NCBI GenBank assembly: GCA_003212535.1
Contig: QCPO01000006.1
Span: 1 to 64,000, forward strand
From: Prochlorococcus sp. AG-436-O11
GTDB lineage: Bacteria; Cyanobacteriota; Cyanobacteriia; PCC-6307; Cyanobiaceae
Direction: 5' to 3'
DNA: 64,000 nucleotides
Under the pieces are notes generated by a model that worked only from the letters and a program-made list of their open reading frames with translations, was not told the DNA's origin and made no database searches. A program made the position numbers and the translations under genes. Shown here piece after piece: positions 1 to 9,199 of this stretch (the stretch's first letter is position 1; each line of letters begins with the position of its first letter).

Positions 1-456
1 TTATTTGAGTTGAATTCAAATAACTATTCTGAGGTAATAAGTCTTCTAGGAGAAGATTTAAAAAATGATATTCCAATTTTCATTAAATATCTGAATGAAA
101 TAATGGATAATAAGCCAAATAATTCTTGTTATGTTGCTTCTCAACAACTAGGTTGTCAAACTACAAAATCAAATCATGGAGGAAGCTTTTTTGTTCATAG
201 AAAAAGTTCTTGGAAACCGTGGATATATGCATCATGGAAAAAAAATGACCTTAAAGAAAAAGAAGTCGTAATGGATTGGATGTATAAATCATGGAGCAAA
301 CTAAAAAGGTTTTATCCAAATATTCACTTAGCTCAGTTGCATAATCATTTAAATTCTCATAGGGAAGAACTCAAATTGGCCTTTGGGAATAGAATTGAAG
401 AATTAAAAACTTTAAAGAACATTTGTGATCCACAAAGTATTTTGCCACCTCTATAG
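1..456 (+). CDS. C-terminal part of a FAD-linked oxidase (5' end missing)
   Basis: The frame is open from the window edge; the first possible start is a TTG at 10, with no ATG or ribosome site. The W/Y-rich segment and the ending CDPQSILPPL resemble the C-terminal end of FAD-linked oxidases (FAD_binding_4/BBE type). The missing FAD-binding half appears on the opposite strand at about 2420-2982, fused to MetA sequence, so this looks like the detached 3' half of that gene. Reversing 1-2420 would restore an uninterrupted FAD oxidase on the minus strand. Function of the intact enzyme is not known to me beyond flavin-dependent oxidation. Confidence 0.6.
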   Translation, partial: LFELNSNNYSEVISLLGEDLKNDIPIFIKYLNEIMDNKPNNSCYVASQQLGCQTTKSNHGGSFFVHRKSSWKPWIYASWKKNDLKEKEVVMDWMYKSWSKLKRFYPNIHLAQLHNHLNSHREELKLAFGNRIEELKTLKNICDPQSILPPL

Positions 457-486
457 GGTAACTTCATAATTATAAAGAAAATCTCA

Positions 487-2052
487 ATGTCAAATTTATC
501 AAAATATTTATCTAAAAATTGGTTAGATGATCCAAAGTCTAATATTCTTTCTGGATTAGTTGTAGCATTTGCAATGATCCCAGAAGCGATTGCTTTTTCA
601 GGTATAGCTGGAGTCGATCCTAAAGTTGGACTTTTTGGTGCATTTTGCTTATCTATAACAATTGCGATTGTTGGAGGCAGAAGAGGGATGATTACCTCAG
701 CAACAGGTTCAACAGCTCTCTTGATGACTGGACTTGTTGCTTATGGAGAAGCACAAGCTCCTGGTTTAGGCGTACCATATCTTATTGCAGCCGGAATATT
801 AACCGGAATTTTTCAAATCCTTTGGGGTTATTTAAGACTTGCATACCAAATGCGATTCGTTCCGGCTGGAGTATTAAGTGGATTTGTAAACGCACTAGCG
901 CTTTTAATATTTCAAGCACAACTCCCTCAATTAGGAATAGGTATTAAAGAATCAAAAGGATTAGTTGAACAAAATTTAAGTCAATATCCAGTTAGCTCTC
1001 AAATGCCAATAGTTTGGATTCTTGTAATTCTAGGATTAGTAATTATTTATGGGCTTCCAAAAATAACAAAAATAGTTCCATCTCAACTTATTGCAATAGT
1101 AGTAATTACATTAATAAGCATATTGTTTAATTTAGATGTGCCAACTGTTAGCGATTTGGGTAAATTACCTGAAGGATTACCAAGTATTTCCTTGCCTTTT
1201 GGATCATTAGAAAATGGGAAAGTACCTTTTAACCTAGAAACGTTAGGAATAATTTTACCAACCTCACTAGCAATATCTCTTGTGGGTTTAATGGAAACCT
1301 TTTTAACTCAAGATATCCTAGACGATGTAACTGATACTAATTCTAATAAGAACAAAGAGGCAAGAGGTCAGGGAATAGCAAATATTATTGCATCTTTATT
1401 TGGAGGCATGGCAGGTTGCGCCTTAGTTGGGCAATCTGTAATGAATACTGAGAATGGTGGCAAGTCTAGATTGTCAACCCTCTCCTCAGGGGCATCTCTT
1501 CTAATTATGATAATCCTCTTAAAAGATTGGATAGGTGCCATACCAATGGCTGCTTTGGTAGCAATAATGATAACAATCGCAATAAGTACAGCAGATATAA
1601 ATGGATTAAAAAATATTAAAAAGATACCTAAAAGTGATACTGCTGTGATGTTTATGACCTTTGCAGTTACTATGCTTACAAAACCTCATAATCTTGCACT
1701 TGGTGTTATTGCTGGGGTTGCATTAGCTGCAATTCTTTTCAGCAGAAAAGTCGCTAAAGTCATAACTGTTTCAAAGGCTCAAGATAGAAACTTAATCACC
1801 TACAAAGTTAAAGGACAATTATTTTTTGTTAGTAAAATTTATTTCCTACAAGGATTCGATATTCATGAGCATCCAGAAAATATAGTAATTGATATGTCTT
1901 TAGCTCATATTTGGGATCAGAGTGGTGTTGTAGCTCTTGATCAAATTTTAAGAAAATTCCAAAATGGTGGTTCTAAAGTTGAGATAGTAGGCCTAAATAA
2001 AGAGAGTCTTGATTTGTTTGACAGATTAGGTGGTATTGGAAGCTCTCACTGA
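487..2052 (+). CDS. SulP family anion transporter with STAS domain
   Basis: Inner-membrane anion transporter of the SulP (SLC26) family, 521 residues, the usual length. About 10-12 hydrophobic segments fill residues 20-425, starting with the family-typical ILSGLVVAFAMIPEAIAFS. A cytoplasmic STAS domain follows (about 430-515, with VIDMSLAHIWDQSGVVALD). The substrate could be sulfate or bicarbonate (BicA-type); sequence alone does not decide. ATG at 487 follows the upstream fragment by 30 bp. The gene lies inside the rearranged segment, so its native orientation may be opposite to that seen here. Confidence 0.9.
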   Translation: MSNLSKYLSKNWLDDPKSNILSGLVVAFAMIPEAIAFSGIAGVDPKVGLFGAFCLSITIAIVGGRRGMITSATGSTALLMTGLVAYGEAQAPGLGVPYLIAAGILTGIFQILWGYLRLAYQMRFVPAGVLSGFVNALALLIFQAQLPQLGIGIKESKGLVEQNLSQYPVSSQMPIVWILVILGLVIIYGLPKITKIVPSQLIAIVVITLISILFNLDVPTVSDLGKLPEGLPSISLPFGSLENGKVPFNLETLGIILPTSLAISLVGLMETFLTQDILDDVTDTNSNKNKEARGQGIANIIASLFGGMAGCALVGQSVMNTENGGKSRLSTLSSGASLLIMIILLKDWIGAIPMAALVAIMITIAISTADINGLKNIKKIPKSDTAVMFMTFAVTMLTKPHNLALGVIAGVALAAILFSRKVAKVITVSKAQDRNLITYKVKGQLFFVSKIYFLQGFDIHEHPENIVIDMSLAHIWDQSGVVALDQILRKFQNGGSKVEIVGLNKESLDLFDRLGGIGSSH

Positions 2053-2058
2053 TTAGTC

Positions 2059-2982
2059 TTAATTAAGACTAACCTGCTGATAACAAAACCATAGCCATTG
2101 CTGAAACAGCAAATTCCTATGAGATCTCCAAGCTGTTTTTGAACTATTTATATCAAAATTCTCTGGAGGAGGCACATCTCCCTTCTCTTTATCTCTATTT
2201 ATTTCACTTATTATTCTATGAACAGTATATTCTGGGTGACCTAAATGCATCAGTTGTTTTTGATCATTGGTTTCAAATATTGTGTATCCAACGTTTTCTC
2301 CATATGCCAATAAATTTAATTTACCCTCTGTTTGAGCTTTCTCCATATCAAGATCTGGCAAGCCTGCGAATCTACTTTGAGGACAGATAAATTCATCATC
2401 TTGTGTGCCCATTAAAGGATTAGATTGGATAGTTTTAAGCCCTATTTCCGTAATTATTGAGAAAAAGGGTGCTGCACCTTTAATTGCTTCCCAAATTAAT
2501 TGTTTATCTCCACTTGTTTGATTTTTCTTTAAAGAAATAAATGTGCCATTACCCAAGAAACCTTTTATTGATTCAATATTGTCAATTGCTAGTCCATAGG
2601 CTCTACTTAGGGGACTTACTCCTCCTGTGAGTACATAACCTGCTCCTGGCAGTTTTGAAAGTCCTATAGGAAAACTTCGATTATGTTTTTCTAAATAATT
2701 CATTAGATCCCCCATAATCACCCCACCTCCAATTGTTACTACATTTGTTTCTTTTTCTAGGTGAATTTTGTTGTAATTTTTTCTAAGATCAAGAGTTATT
2801 AATCCATTTTTGGCACAGCTAGATGTTGTCCCCCCACTACAAATGCAAAGATGCTCAAACTCTTTTGTTAGTTCACTCTCATCATTTAACAAGAAATCTT
2901 CAACGTTATAAATTATTTTCTTAAACAGAGCATCTTTTGAGTTAATATTTGGGACTTCAAGCAAGTTATGATTTTTTTTCAC
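2059..2982 (-). CDS. Chimeric ORF: FAD-binding N-terminal half fused to MetA C-terminal half
   Basis: Residues 1 to about 187 are a FAD_binding_4 (PCMH-type) domain, with CSGGTTSS and GAGYVLTGGVSPLSRAYG. From about residue 188 the sequence becomes the C-terminal part of homoserine O-succinyltransferase (MetA): PLMGTQDDEF, the GHPEY motif holding the family's catalytic His and Glu (about 249 and 251), and WRSHRNLLFQQWLW. The MetA nucleophilic Cys lies in the absent N-terminal half, and the FAD oxidase lacks its substrate domain, so neither activity is likely. The join is near 2415-2425. Either a real inversion or an assembly/amplification chimera. The gene end converges on SulP with a 6-bp gap. 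Confidence 0.75.
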   Translation of the reverse strand: MKKNHNLLEVPNINSKDALFKKIIYNVEDFLLNDESELTKEFEHLCICSGGTTSSCAKNGLITLDLRKNYNKIHLEKETNVVTIGGGVIMGDLMNYLEKHNRSFPIGLSKLPGAGYVLTGGVSPLSRAYGLAIDNIESIKGFLGNGTFISLKKNQTSGDKQLIWEAIKGAAPFFSIITEIGLKTIQSNPLMGTQDDEFICPQSRFAGLPDLDMEKAQTEGKLNLLAYGENVGYTIFETNDQKQLMHLGHPEYTVHRIISEINRDKEKGDVPPPENFDINSSKTAWRSHRNLLFQQWLWFCYQQVSLN

Positions 2983-3028
2983 TACTAAATATCGTTCTTT
3001 ACTATTATGTTATAAGTTATATATTAAT

Positions 3029-4183
3029 TTGGATAACTTGGAACCGAATTTGAATAATCAAGTCGCTATCCTTATCTGCGGGCATGGTAGTAGAAATAAA
3101 CTTGCCATTAAAGAATTCCAAGAATTAACTAAACTCATTCAACACAGATATCCAAATATAATAGTTGAATATGGTTTTTTGGAATTTGCCAAGCCTTCAC
3201 TTAGTGATGCCTTAGACAAGCTAAGAGATAATTCTATAAAAAAAGTAATTGCGATACCAGCTATGCTTTTTGCCGCTGGCCATGTAAAAAATGATATACC
3301 TAGCTTGCTTATGAGTTATTCAAGTAAAACAGATATGGAAATAATTTATGGAAGAGAGTTAGGGATTAATAATTTAATGATTAGTGCAGCTTGTGAGAGA
3401 GTGAAAGATGTATTTAAAGAAAATAATTCTCTTAAGCCTGAAGAATCATTATTAGTAGTTGTTGGAAGAGGCTCTTCAGACCCTGATGCCAATTCTAACG
3501 TTTCAAAAATTACGAGAATGATAGTAGAGGGAATTGGTTTGGGGTGGGGAGAAACATTTTTTTCTGGTGTAACATTCCCTCTTGTTGAACCAGGTTTAAA
3601 AAATGTTGTGAGACTTGGTTATAAAAATATAATTATTTTCCCTTATTTTCTTTTCTCAGGAGTGCTTGTTACAAGAATAAAAAGGCAGAGTGATTTAGTT
3701 GCTATTAACAATCCAAACATTTCTTTCATACATGCAAAATATTTGTCATCACAATCTTTTGTTGTTGATACTTTTGTGGAAAGGATTGATGAGATTTTTA
3801 ATAACGAGGATAAAAATTTTATGAATTGCTCCTTATGTAAATATAGGTCCAATTTATTTGGCTTTGAAAAAGAAGTTGGATTGGTCCAAGAAAGTCATCA
3901 TGATCACGTAGAGGGTTTAGGTGTTAGCTGTGATTTATGTAATCCTGAATGTAATGGTGCTTGTGAAATAGAAAGTCAAGTCCCAATATATAAACAAGTT
4001 GAATCAAATTTAGTAGAAAAGAATTCTCTAGAAGATGAACATAAAGAGGGTCATAAACATGAACATATTCATGATCACCATCACCATAGTATCTATCCAA
4101 ATTCCAAGCATCCTCTTGGTCCTGTTACACTTCGTTTGCTTACTGAAGATCAAATCTTAAGAAATTCAGTTGAAAATGACTGA
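3029..4183 (+). CDS. cbiX: CbiX-like sirohydrochlorin (cobalto/ferro)chelatase
   Basis: Two tandem CbiX/CbiK-like chelatase domains (about residues 12-115 and 140-245). The first begins AILICGHGSRNKLAIKEF and contains PAMLFAAGHVKNDIP, whose His residues are typical metal/porphyrin ligands. The second repeats the fold (LVVVGRGSSDPDAN ... FPYFLFSGVLVTRI). The tail is Cys- and His-rich (CDLCNPECNGACE, then HEHIHDHHHH), probably a metal store. Role: inserting Co or Fe into sirohydrochlorin in the cobalamin/siroheme route; metal choice is not resolved. The start is a TTG at 3029; no better ATG lies upstream. Divergent from the chimeric gene. Confidence 0.85.
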   Translation: MDNLEPNLNNQVAILICGHGSRNKLAIKEFQELTKLIQHRYPNIIVEYGFLEFAKPSLSDALDKLRDNSIKKVIAIPAMLFAAGHVKNDIPSLLMSYSSKTDMEIIYGRELGINNLMISAACERVKDVFKENNSLKPEESLLVVVGRGSSDPDANSNVSKITRMIVEGIGLGWGETFFSGVTFPLVEPGLKNVVRLGYKNIIIFPYFLFSGVLVTRIKRQSDLVAINNPNISFIHAKYLSSQSFVVDTFVERIDEIFNNEDKNFMNCSLCKYRSNLFGFEKEVGLVQESHHDHVEGLGVSCDLCNPECNGACEIESQVPIYKQVESNLVEKNSLEDEHKEGHKHEHIHDHHHHSIYPNSKHPLGPVTLRLLTEDQILRNSVEND

Positions 4184-4204
4184 ATCAACTGTCTCTTTCT
4201 TGAC

Positions 4205-4222
4205 CGAGTCTTAATAGACTCG
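4205..4222. terminator. Perfect 7-bp hairpin after cbiX
   Basis: CGAGTCT-TAAT-AGACTCG, 22 bp past the cbiX stop. No strong U tract follows, so it is a weak terminator or a processing hairpin. Confidence 0.45.
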
Positions 4223-4493
4223 CTATATATAAGTATTGCTAATATAAATTCAAGAAATTATTTAGGGCTACCTTTTCCACAATTTATTAGTAGTTTTCCA
4301 CGTCCAAATCCACATCGAGTTAGCAATGCCAGTATATTTCAAATAAAACAGGACTTCAACATTATTGTTGCCTTTTTCTATTAACTTTTATCAACTTATC
4401 CATTTAAACAATAATTTTTTCAATATTTAATCTATAGCTTGAGTCTTATTTGATAATTTAAAAAATGTTGTGATCAAATTTTTTTGACTTTTA
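4223..4493. other. Intergenic, nothing recognised
   Basis: AT-rich spacer between the cbiX hairpin and the DUF2811 gene. I see no ORF with a credible start, no repeat shared with the island, and no tRNA-like fold. Confidence 0.4.
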
Positions 4494-4796
4494 ATGAAAA
4501 AAAGACAATTATGGTTGGGTAGAAAAAATATGATTTTCATGAACCAAATAAATCAATCTGAGTTATCAGATGTAAAATTAGATGAATGCTCCTCAAATAA
4601 AATCTCTCTTGAGACAGAGCTTTCAGAAATTCTTTATAAATCCATGAAGGATTTCGTATTAAGTAATCCTACTTGGGATCAATATAAGCTTATAAATTCA
4701 GCACTAGCTACTTTTCTAGTCCAAAATGGATGTACTGATAATTCTGTATCAGAGATTTATTTAAATCAATTATTTACACCTTCTAAGTCTTTTTAA
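4494..4796 (+). CDS. DUF2811-like small protein
   Basis: 100 codons from the first ATG. Internal Met codons at 4530 and 4539 are equally plausible starts, and the conserved part begins only after them. The segment ISLETELSEILYKSMKDF followed by NPTWDQYKLINSALATFLVQ matches the cyanobacterial DUF2811 family as I know it. It is soluble, with no signal or membrane segment. Function unknown. The stop overlaps the 3' end of the convergent GMC oxidoreductase gene by 14 bp. Confidence 0.7.
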   Translation: MKKRQLWLGRKNMIFMNQINQSELSDVKLDECSSNKISLETELSEILYKSMKDFVLSNPTWDQYKLINSALATFLVQNGCTDNSVSEIYLNQLFTPSKSF

Positions 4797-6423
4797 TATT
4801 TAAACAGGCCCTTCTACTTAAGGCCATCATTGTAAGTGTGGGGCTATGCCATGACGAAGTTGGCCAACATGCTCCATCTAATACAAGTACATTTTTGCAT
4901 CCCCATAATCTATTGAATTTATCAACTACACTATCTTCTTTACTATTTCCCATTGGAGCTCCCCCCACTTCATGTATGTAATATCCAGGAGGTGGAGGAC
5001 TATCTGAAAGAGCAATTAAATTCTCTTTAAATACATTTCCAAATGGCAAATTGATAAGTTCATCAATATTTTTAATTTCTCCATCAGCAGCTTCTACTGA
5101 TCTTTGTATAGTACTTACCATATGTTTAGCCATGCTTAATTCATTTTCACTCCATTCGAATTCAATGTGAGGGATTGGTATACCCCATTCGTCAGTTTCT
5201 TTCGAAAGAGAGACTGAGTTTTCCTTCCTCGGGAGGACTTCTCCATGTGCGATAAGAAATCCAATAGATGAATTTGAGTCTTTTTTCAAAAATTCAGGTA
5301 TACCTAACCTATCAATTGCACCCCAGATCCCATATCCTCTCATAAAATTGATATTGTCAATTTTTGGTAAATTTGTTCCAAATGGAATGAAGAAACTTCC
5401 TGCACCAGATAGGGAAGGAGGAACATCTGATTGATTTTCTAATTTTTTTGTTTTTGGAACTGAGAAGAATCTACAGACAGAGATATGATCCATTAGAAAT
5501 TTACCTAATTTCCCTGAGATATCTTTAAAACCTTTGGAGTTTGATTGATATTCTGAGTTTAGAAGGATTCTTAGTGTTGAAATTGTTGATGAGCAAAGAA
5601 GAATTAAATCGCAATTTAATATTTCCTTATGGCCATTCTCAAGGTTGATAATTGTTATTTTTGAAGCTAGTTCTGTTATTTTGTTAGTCTCAAAAGACTC
5701 TACTTTGTGATTAAAAAGTATTTGAACATTGCCAGTATCTAAAGCTTGCTTTAGTGAACTTCCTATACTTGAAGATCTAGGCCACTCTTTTTCTTTCTCA
5801 GATGAATTACGATCAAATCCTCGAGATTGAATAAATGGATAATTTAATTTCGATTTAACTTGACTTCCGAAAATTTGTTCGTTTTTTGTTAATGGAATCT
5901 CACCAATATATTTACCATTTGGTATTTCCTTAATATCATCTTTTTGTCCATAAATCCCGCAAAACTTCTCAATAAAATCATAATGAGGAGATAATTCATC
6001 GTATGAAATAGGCCAGTTTGGTCCGAACCCATCTTTTTTTGCTGGATGAAAATCATCAGGAGAAAATCTTAGTGTAATTCCTCCCCAAGTTAATGATCTC
6101 CCCCCATATTGCTTGCCTTGCGTCCAAAGAAAGGGCTTTTTTTGGGGACATTTGTAAGGATGCTTTAATTCATTTATATATAAATTAGGATTATTTTTCC
6201 AATAACCAGGATGTTGACTTTGTTTAGCATGTTTTTTCGATAAAACTCCTGATAATCTGTTAAAGGTAGCCTTTGGCTCATAATTACTAGCTTCTTCTCT
6301 TTTGATTTGAGGTCCTGCTTCTATGACTAAAACCTTTTTTCCTTGTTCGGCTAATGTAAGTGCTGCTATTCCTCCTGTAGCTCCAGAACCAACAACTATT
6401 GCATCATAAGGATTTATATCCAA
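4783..6423 (-). CDS. GMC family oxidoreductase (choline dehydrogenase-like)
   Basis: FAD-dependent GMC oxidoreductase, 546 residues. The N-terminal Rossmann motif VVGSGATGGIAALTLAEQGK (residues 10-29) binds the FAD ADP moiety. The C-terminal GMC_oxred_C block (about 480-546) has HEVGGAPMGNSKEDSVVD and the final SSWHSPTLTMMALSRRA. It oxidises an alcohol or sugar; the substrate is not determinable. Complete and in the normal length range. No signal peptide, so cytoplasmic. Monocistronic here. Confidence 0.88.
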   Translation of the reverse strand: MDINPYDAIVVGSGATGGIAALTLAEQGKKVLVIEAGPQIKREEASNYEPKATFNRLSGVLSKKHAKQSQHPGYWKNNPNLYINELKHPYKCPQKKPFLWTQGKQYGGRSLTWGGITLRFSPDDFHPAKKDGFGPNWPISYDELSPHYDFIEKFCGIYGQKDDIKEIPNGKYIGEIPLTKNEQIFGSQVKSKLNYPFIQSRGFDRNSSEKEKEWPRSSSIGSSLKQALDTGNVQILFNHKVESFETNKITELASKITIINLENGHKEILNCDLILLCSSTISTLRILLNSEYQSNSKGFKDISGKLGKFLMDHISVCRFFSVPKTKKLENQSDVPPSLSGAGSFFIPFGTNLPKIDNINFMRGYGIWGAIDRLGIPEFLKKDSNSSIGFLIAHGEVLPRKENSVSLSKETDEWGIPIPHIEFEWSENELSMAKHMVSTIQRSVEAADGEIKNIDELINLPFGNVFKENLIALSDSPPPPGYYIHEVGGAPMGNSKEDSVVDKFNRLWGCKNVLVLDGACWPTSSWHSPTLTMMALSRRACLNIKKT

Positions 6424-6532
6424 AATCTAGTTCGTGATTTGTCATGTCAATAAATATAGCATTCAGCAAATAATTAATTTCATGATTTCAGCTTAAGAAG
6501 TTAGAATTTTATTTAAATATTTCCCCAAATAA

Positions 6533-7006
6533 ATGAGATTTATAATTTTAACTCTTTTAATGATTGTTCTAACTTTCCCTTATAGAAGCTTTGCAGCATT
6601 AGATTATGGTAAACAATCCTTATTAGGAGCGGATTTTTCTGGTTCTGATTTAAAAGGTGCAACTTTTTATTTAACTGATCTACAGGATGCAAATTTATCA
6701 GATTGTGATCTCCAAAATGCGACTTTATACGGAGCAAAATTGAAAGATACTAATTTAAGTAACTCTAATTTAAGGGAAGTAACTCTTGATTCGGCTGTTT
6801 TAGAAGGTACAGATTTATCGAATACTAATTTAGAGGATTCTTTTGCTTACAGCACTCAGTTCGAAAATGTAAAAATAAAAGGAGCTGACTTTACAAATGT
6901 CTACTTGCCAAAGGACATTGTTAGAAAATTTTGTGAAGATGCCTCTGGAATAAATCCTTTTACCAATAGAGAAACTAGAGAAACTCTAGATTGCGATTAT
7001 ATTTAA
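6533..7006 (+). CDS. Secreted pentapeptide-repeat protein
   Basis: 157 residues with an N-terminal signal peptide (LTLLMIVLTFPYRSFA, cleavage near 21), then about 16 A(D/N)LxG-type pentapeptides over residues 30-118 (ADFSGSDLKGATFYLTDLQD). These should fold as a right-handed quadrilateral beta-helix in the periplasm or thylakoid lumen. The C-terminus has two Cys (KFCEDA and TLDCDY) that could form a disulfide. Molecular role unknown. Confidence 0.85.
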   Translation: MRFIILTLLMIVLTFPYRSFAALDYGKQSLLGADFSGSDLKGATFYLTDLQDANLSDCDLQNATLYGAKLKDTNLSNSNLREVTLDSAVLEGTDLSNTNLEDSFAYSTQFENVKIKGADFTNVYLPKDIVRKFCEDASGINPFTNRETRETLDCDYI

Positions 7007-7008
7007 AT

Positions 7009-7431
7009 TTAGGCACATGAAAGTTCTTTTTTAATGTTTCTTTGCTTATAAAGTGAACTCCCAACAGGCCAACCTAAAATAGATAAACGTCTCATTATAG
7101 TATTTGAGTATTTAAAATCTAAGTTGTCTGAGAATTTGATACCTAATTCATTTAGAGTATTTATTAATAAGTTAAGCTCTTTCTTATTACCTTTTTTCTT
7201 ATCCAAGATAATAAAATCTTTTCTCATAAGTTTATTTTCTAAAACTATATTATTTTGAGCAAAACCTACTTTAAGCAAATTAAATTTATCAGAGTAAAGA
7301 GTATAAATTATTCCACTTTCAAATCTATGCTTATCTGTGCCCAAATTAAATGAGGATGAATTTAATTTGCGATATTCTTTGTTTATTCGTTTGCAATTCA
7401 TATTATGTCGTTTCATTTTGAGAAATTTCAT
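7009..7431 (-). CDS. Hypothetical protein with GIY-YIG/T5orf172-like N-terminal strand
   Basis: 140 residues. The segment GIIYTLYSDKFNLLKVGFA resembles the opening of T5orf172/GIY-YIG-type domains (IYxL...xxKVG), but the rest is too divergent to claim nuclease activity. It overlaps the upstream RHH-like gene by 29 bp, so the two are co-transcribed and probably translationally coupled. It contains many Lys and Asn, like its neighbours. Confidence 0.6.
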   Translation of the reverse strand: MKFLKMKRHNMNCKRINKEYRKLNSSSFNLGTDKHRFESGIIYTLYSDKFNLLKVGFAQNNIVLENKLMRKDFIILDKKKGNKKELNLLINTLNELGIKFSDNLDFKYSNTIMRRLSILGWPVGSSLYKQRNIKKELSCA

Positions 7432-7900
7432 ATTTCTCTAATAAATTATTTATTTCTGCTAATGCAATCCTCTTTTGACAAGCTGAGTCATATCTATTTA
7501 TTGCTATTGAAGGTATCGAACCTTTGCTTTTCATTTCTCTTAGGCCAGTTTCTAAGCATTGAAATGCAACGCTAGATAGATCTCGACCCTCTGCTGCAGC
7601 CCAAACCTTCAAGAGATAATTAAGATTTGATGGTACTGAGATTTGAACTTTGTTCGAATTTGAAGTATTTAAAGCAATATCATCAATGCTTATTTCTTTA
7701 GAGTAAATTGATTCTTTAACTTTTTTCTTCAAATCTTTAACTTGACCTATAGCATCTTCGTTATTCTTGACTTTTCTTTCTATTTCAAACAATTCTCCTT
7801 CAGAATTAATTAAAGCTTCTAATGCCCATTTTGCGTCATCTTTCGAAATAGCGGTGCTACTAAGCCATTCATCTCTTATTTTTGACCAATTACTAGACAT
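7403..7900 (-). CDS. Protein with ribbon-helix-helix-like segment
   Basis: 165 residues. An N-terminal helical, coiled-coil-prone half is followed by KVQISVPSNLNYLLKVWAAA and further helix (EGRDLSSVAFQCLETGL), the pattern of a CopG/RHH DNA-binding unit: beta strand then two helices. Upstream member of a two-gene operon with the overlapping gene on its 3' side, consistent with a regulator plus effector. No named family recognised. Confidence 0.6.
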   Translation of the reverse strand: MSSNWSKIRDEWLSSTAISKDDAKWALEALINSEGELFEIERKVKNNEDAIGQVKDLKKKVKESIYSKEISIDDIALNTSNSNKVQISVPSNLNYLLKVWAAAEGRDLSSVAFQCLETGLREMKSKGSIPSIAINRYDSACQKRIALAEINNLLEKYEISQNETT

Positions 7901-8216
7901 AAATATAATCTTATAATCATAGAATAGTTCATTCTATTTAGATTGTCTATAAATTGTATATAGATTGATTTTAGATTCTATAGGCTTTAAAATAGTGAGT
8001 TCAGTGTTTTAAAGCAGTCCTTTTAAATTTAAGTAAAGGAATTGCCGTCAATAAGGACTAATATTTCATTACAAAAAAGAATTGCAATAATTGGATATTT
8101 TAAAAACTTTGAACTTACTTTTTTGTATAGCTTTACTTAATATCAGTTATCTTTGCTCTGCATTTACTTTCTAGGAGGTAAACCTAATCATTTTCTTCTC
8201 TTGATTTCTCTATGTT
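7901..8216. other. Intergenic, nothing recognised
   Basis: Low-complexity AT-rich spacer between the RHH-like operon and gloA. It must contain the promoter of the operon, but I see no clear boxes, ORF or hairpin. Confidence 0.35.
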
Positions 8217-8606
8217 TTAATCTCTTTCAATTAATTCAATTTTATAGCCATCAGGATCTTCTATAAATGCTAAAAGAGTTGAGCTGTTCTTCATCGTTTT
8301 AGGTTTAGTTGTTACTTTACAGCCATTATCTTCAAGACCTTTGCAAATGCGATGAATATCTTTTACACCAATAGCAATATGCCCATACTTATTTCCAAGC
8401 TCATAGTCCTCAGAATTCTTGCTCCAGTTATGAGTTAATTCAATTACTGCATTATCTTTCTCTAATCCATAACCAACAAATGCTAGAGTAAATTTTCCAT
8501 GCGGATAATCTTTTCTTCTTATTAAACTCATTCCTAATCTATTAACATAAAAATCAATCGATTTATCTAAATCTCCTACCCTCAACATTGTGTGAAGAAT
8601 ACGCAT
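8217..8606 (-). CDS. gloA: Lactoylglutathione lyase (glyoxalase I)
   Basis: 129 residues, full-length VOC-fold glyoxalase I, which converts the methylglyoxal-glutathione hemithioacetal to S-lactoylglutathione. The four metal ligands of the family are in place: His5 (MRILHTMLRV), Glu in VIELTHN, His in GHIAIGV and Glu in KIELIERD. YVNRLGMSLIRRKDYP is the typical N-terminal half. Single gene in the cytoplasm. Confidence 0.93.
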   Translation of the reverse strand: MRILHTMLRVGDLDKSIDFYVNRLGMSLIRRKDYPHGKFTLAFVGYGLEKDNAVIELTHNWSKNSEDYELGNKYGHIAIGVKDIHRICKGLEDNGCKVTTKPKTMKNSSTLLAFIEDPDGYKIELIERD

Positions 8607-8716
8607 CTTAAATTATAAAACTAGTTCAATTATCTAATATTTAATGATTATCTGCCAAAAGGGTTTTGAATAATGGAATTTAATAAATTTAATTTTCAGG
8701 AAATTACGTTAAAGTA

Positions 8717-9175
8717 ATGATTATAAGTTTTACTAATTTATTGGATCAAATAGTTCAGCGACTTTCGTCAGTAATTTTGTACACATTGCCATTAAAGTCA
8801 TCAATACCTTTTGGATATTATTTGTTTTATAAATATTCTTTTATAAAAGTATTCTTATTTATAACCTTCCCAGTAGCCATAATTCAGAAATCTTTACCTT
8901 TTGGGGGTTTGTTATTATTTTTAATTTTGTTTGCAGGATTAGTAAGAAATCCAAAAGTTCCTTATTTCGTTAGATACAACGCTTGCCAAGCATTACTCCT
9001 TGATATCGCTTTGATAATAATTTCCTATCTCTTTCAAATTTTCCCCTTAGTTGAATTAGGATCGATTGTCTTTATATTTATACTTTGTATATTTATATAT
9101 TCTATTTCTCAATGTATTTATGGGGTTGAACCTGAAATACCTTTTATTAGTAAATCTGTAAGAATGCAAATTTAA
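8717..9175 (+). CDS. Tic20-like membrane protein
   Basis: 152 residues with about four transmembrane segments. The motif PKVPYFVRYNACQALLLDI matches the conserved core of the cyanobacterial/plastid Tic20 (Ycf60) family. In plastids Tic20 is a channel component of inner-envelope import; in cyanobacteria its role is unclear. Confidence 0.82.
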   Translation: MIISFTNLLDQIVQRLSSVILYTLPLKSSIPFGYYLFYKYSFIKVFLFITFPVAIIQKSLPFGGLLLFLILFAGLVRNPKVPYFVRYNACQALLLDIALIIISYLFQIFPLVELGSIVFIFILCIFIYSISQCIYGVEPEIPFISKSVRMQI

Positions 9176-9199
9176 AATCATTTAAGCTCTTTACTTTTC

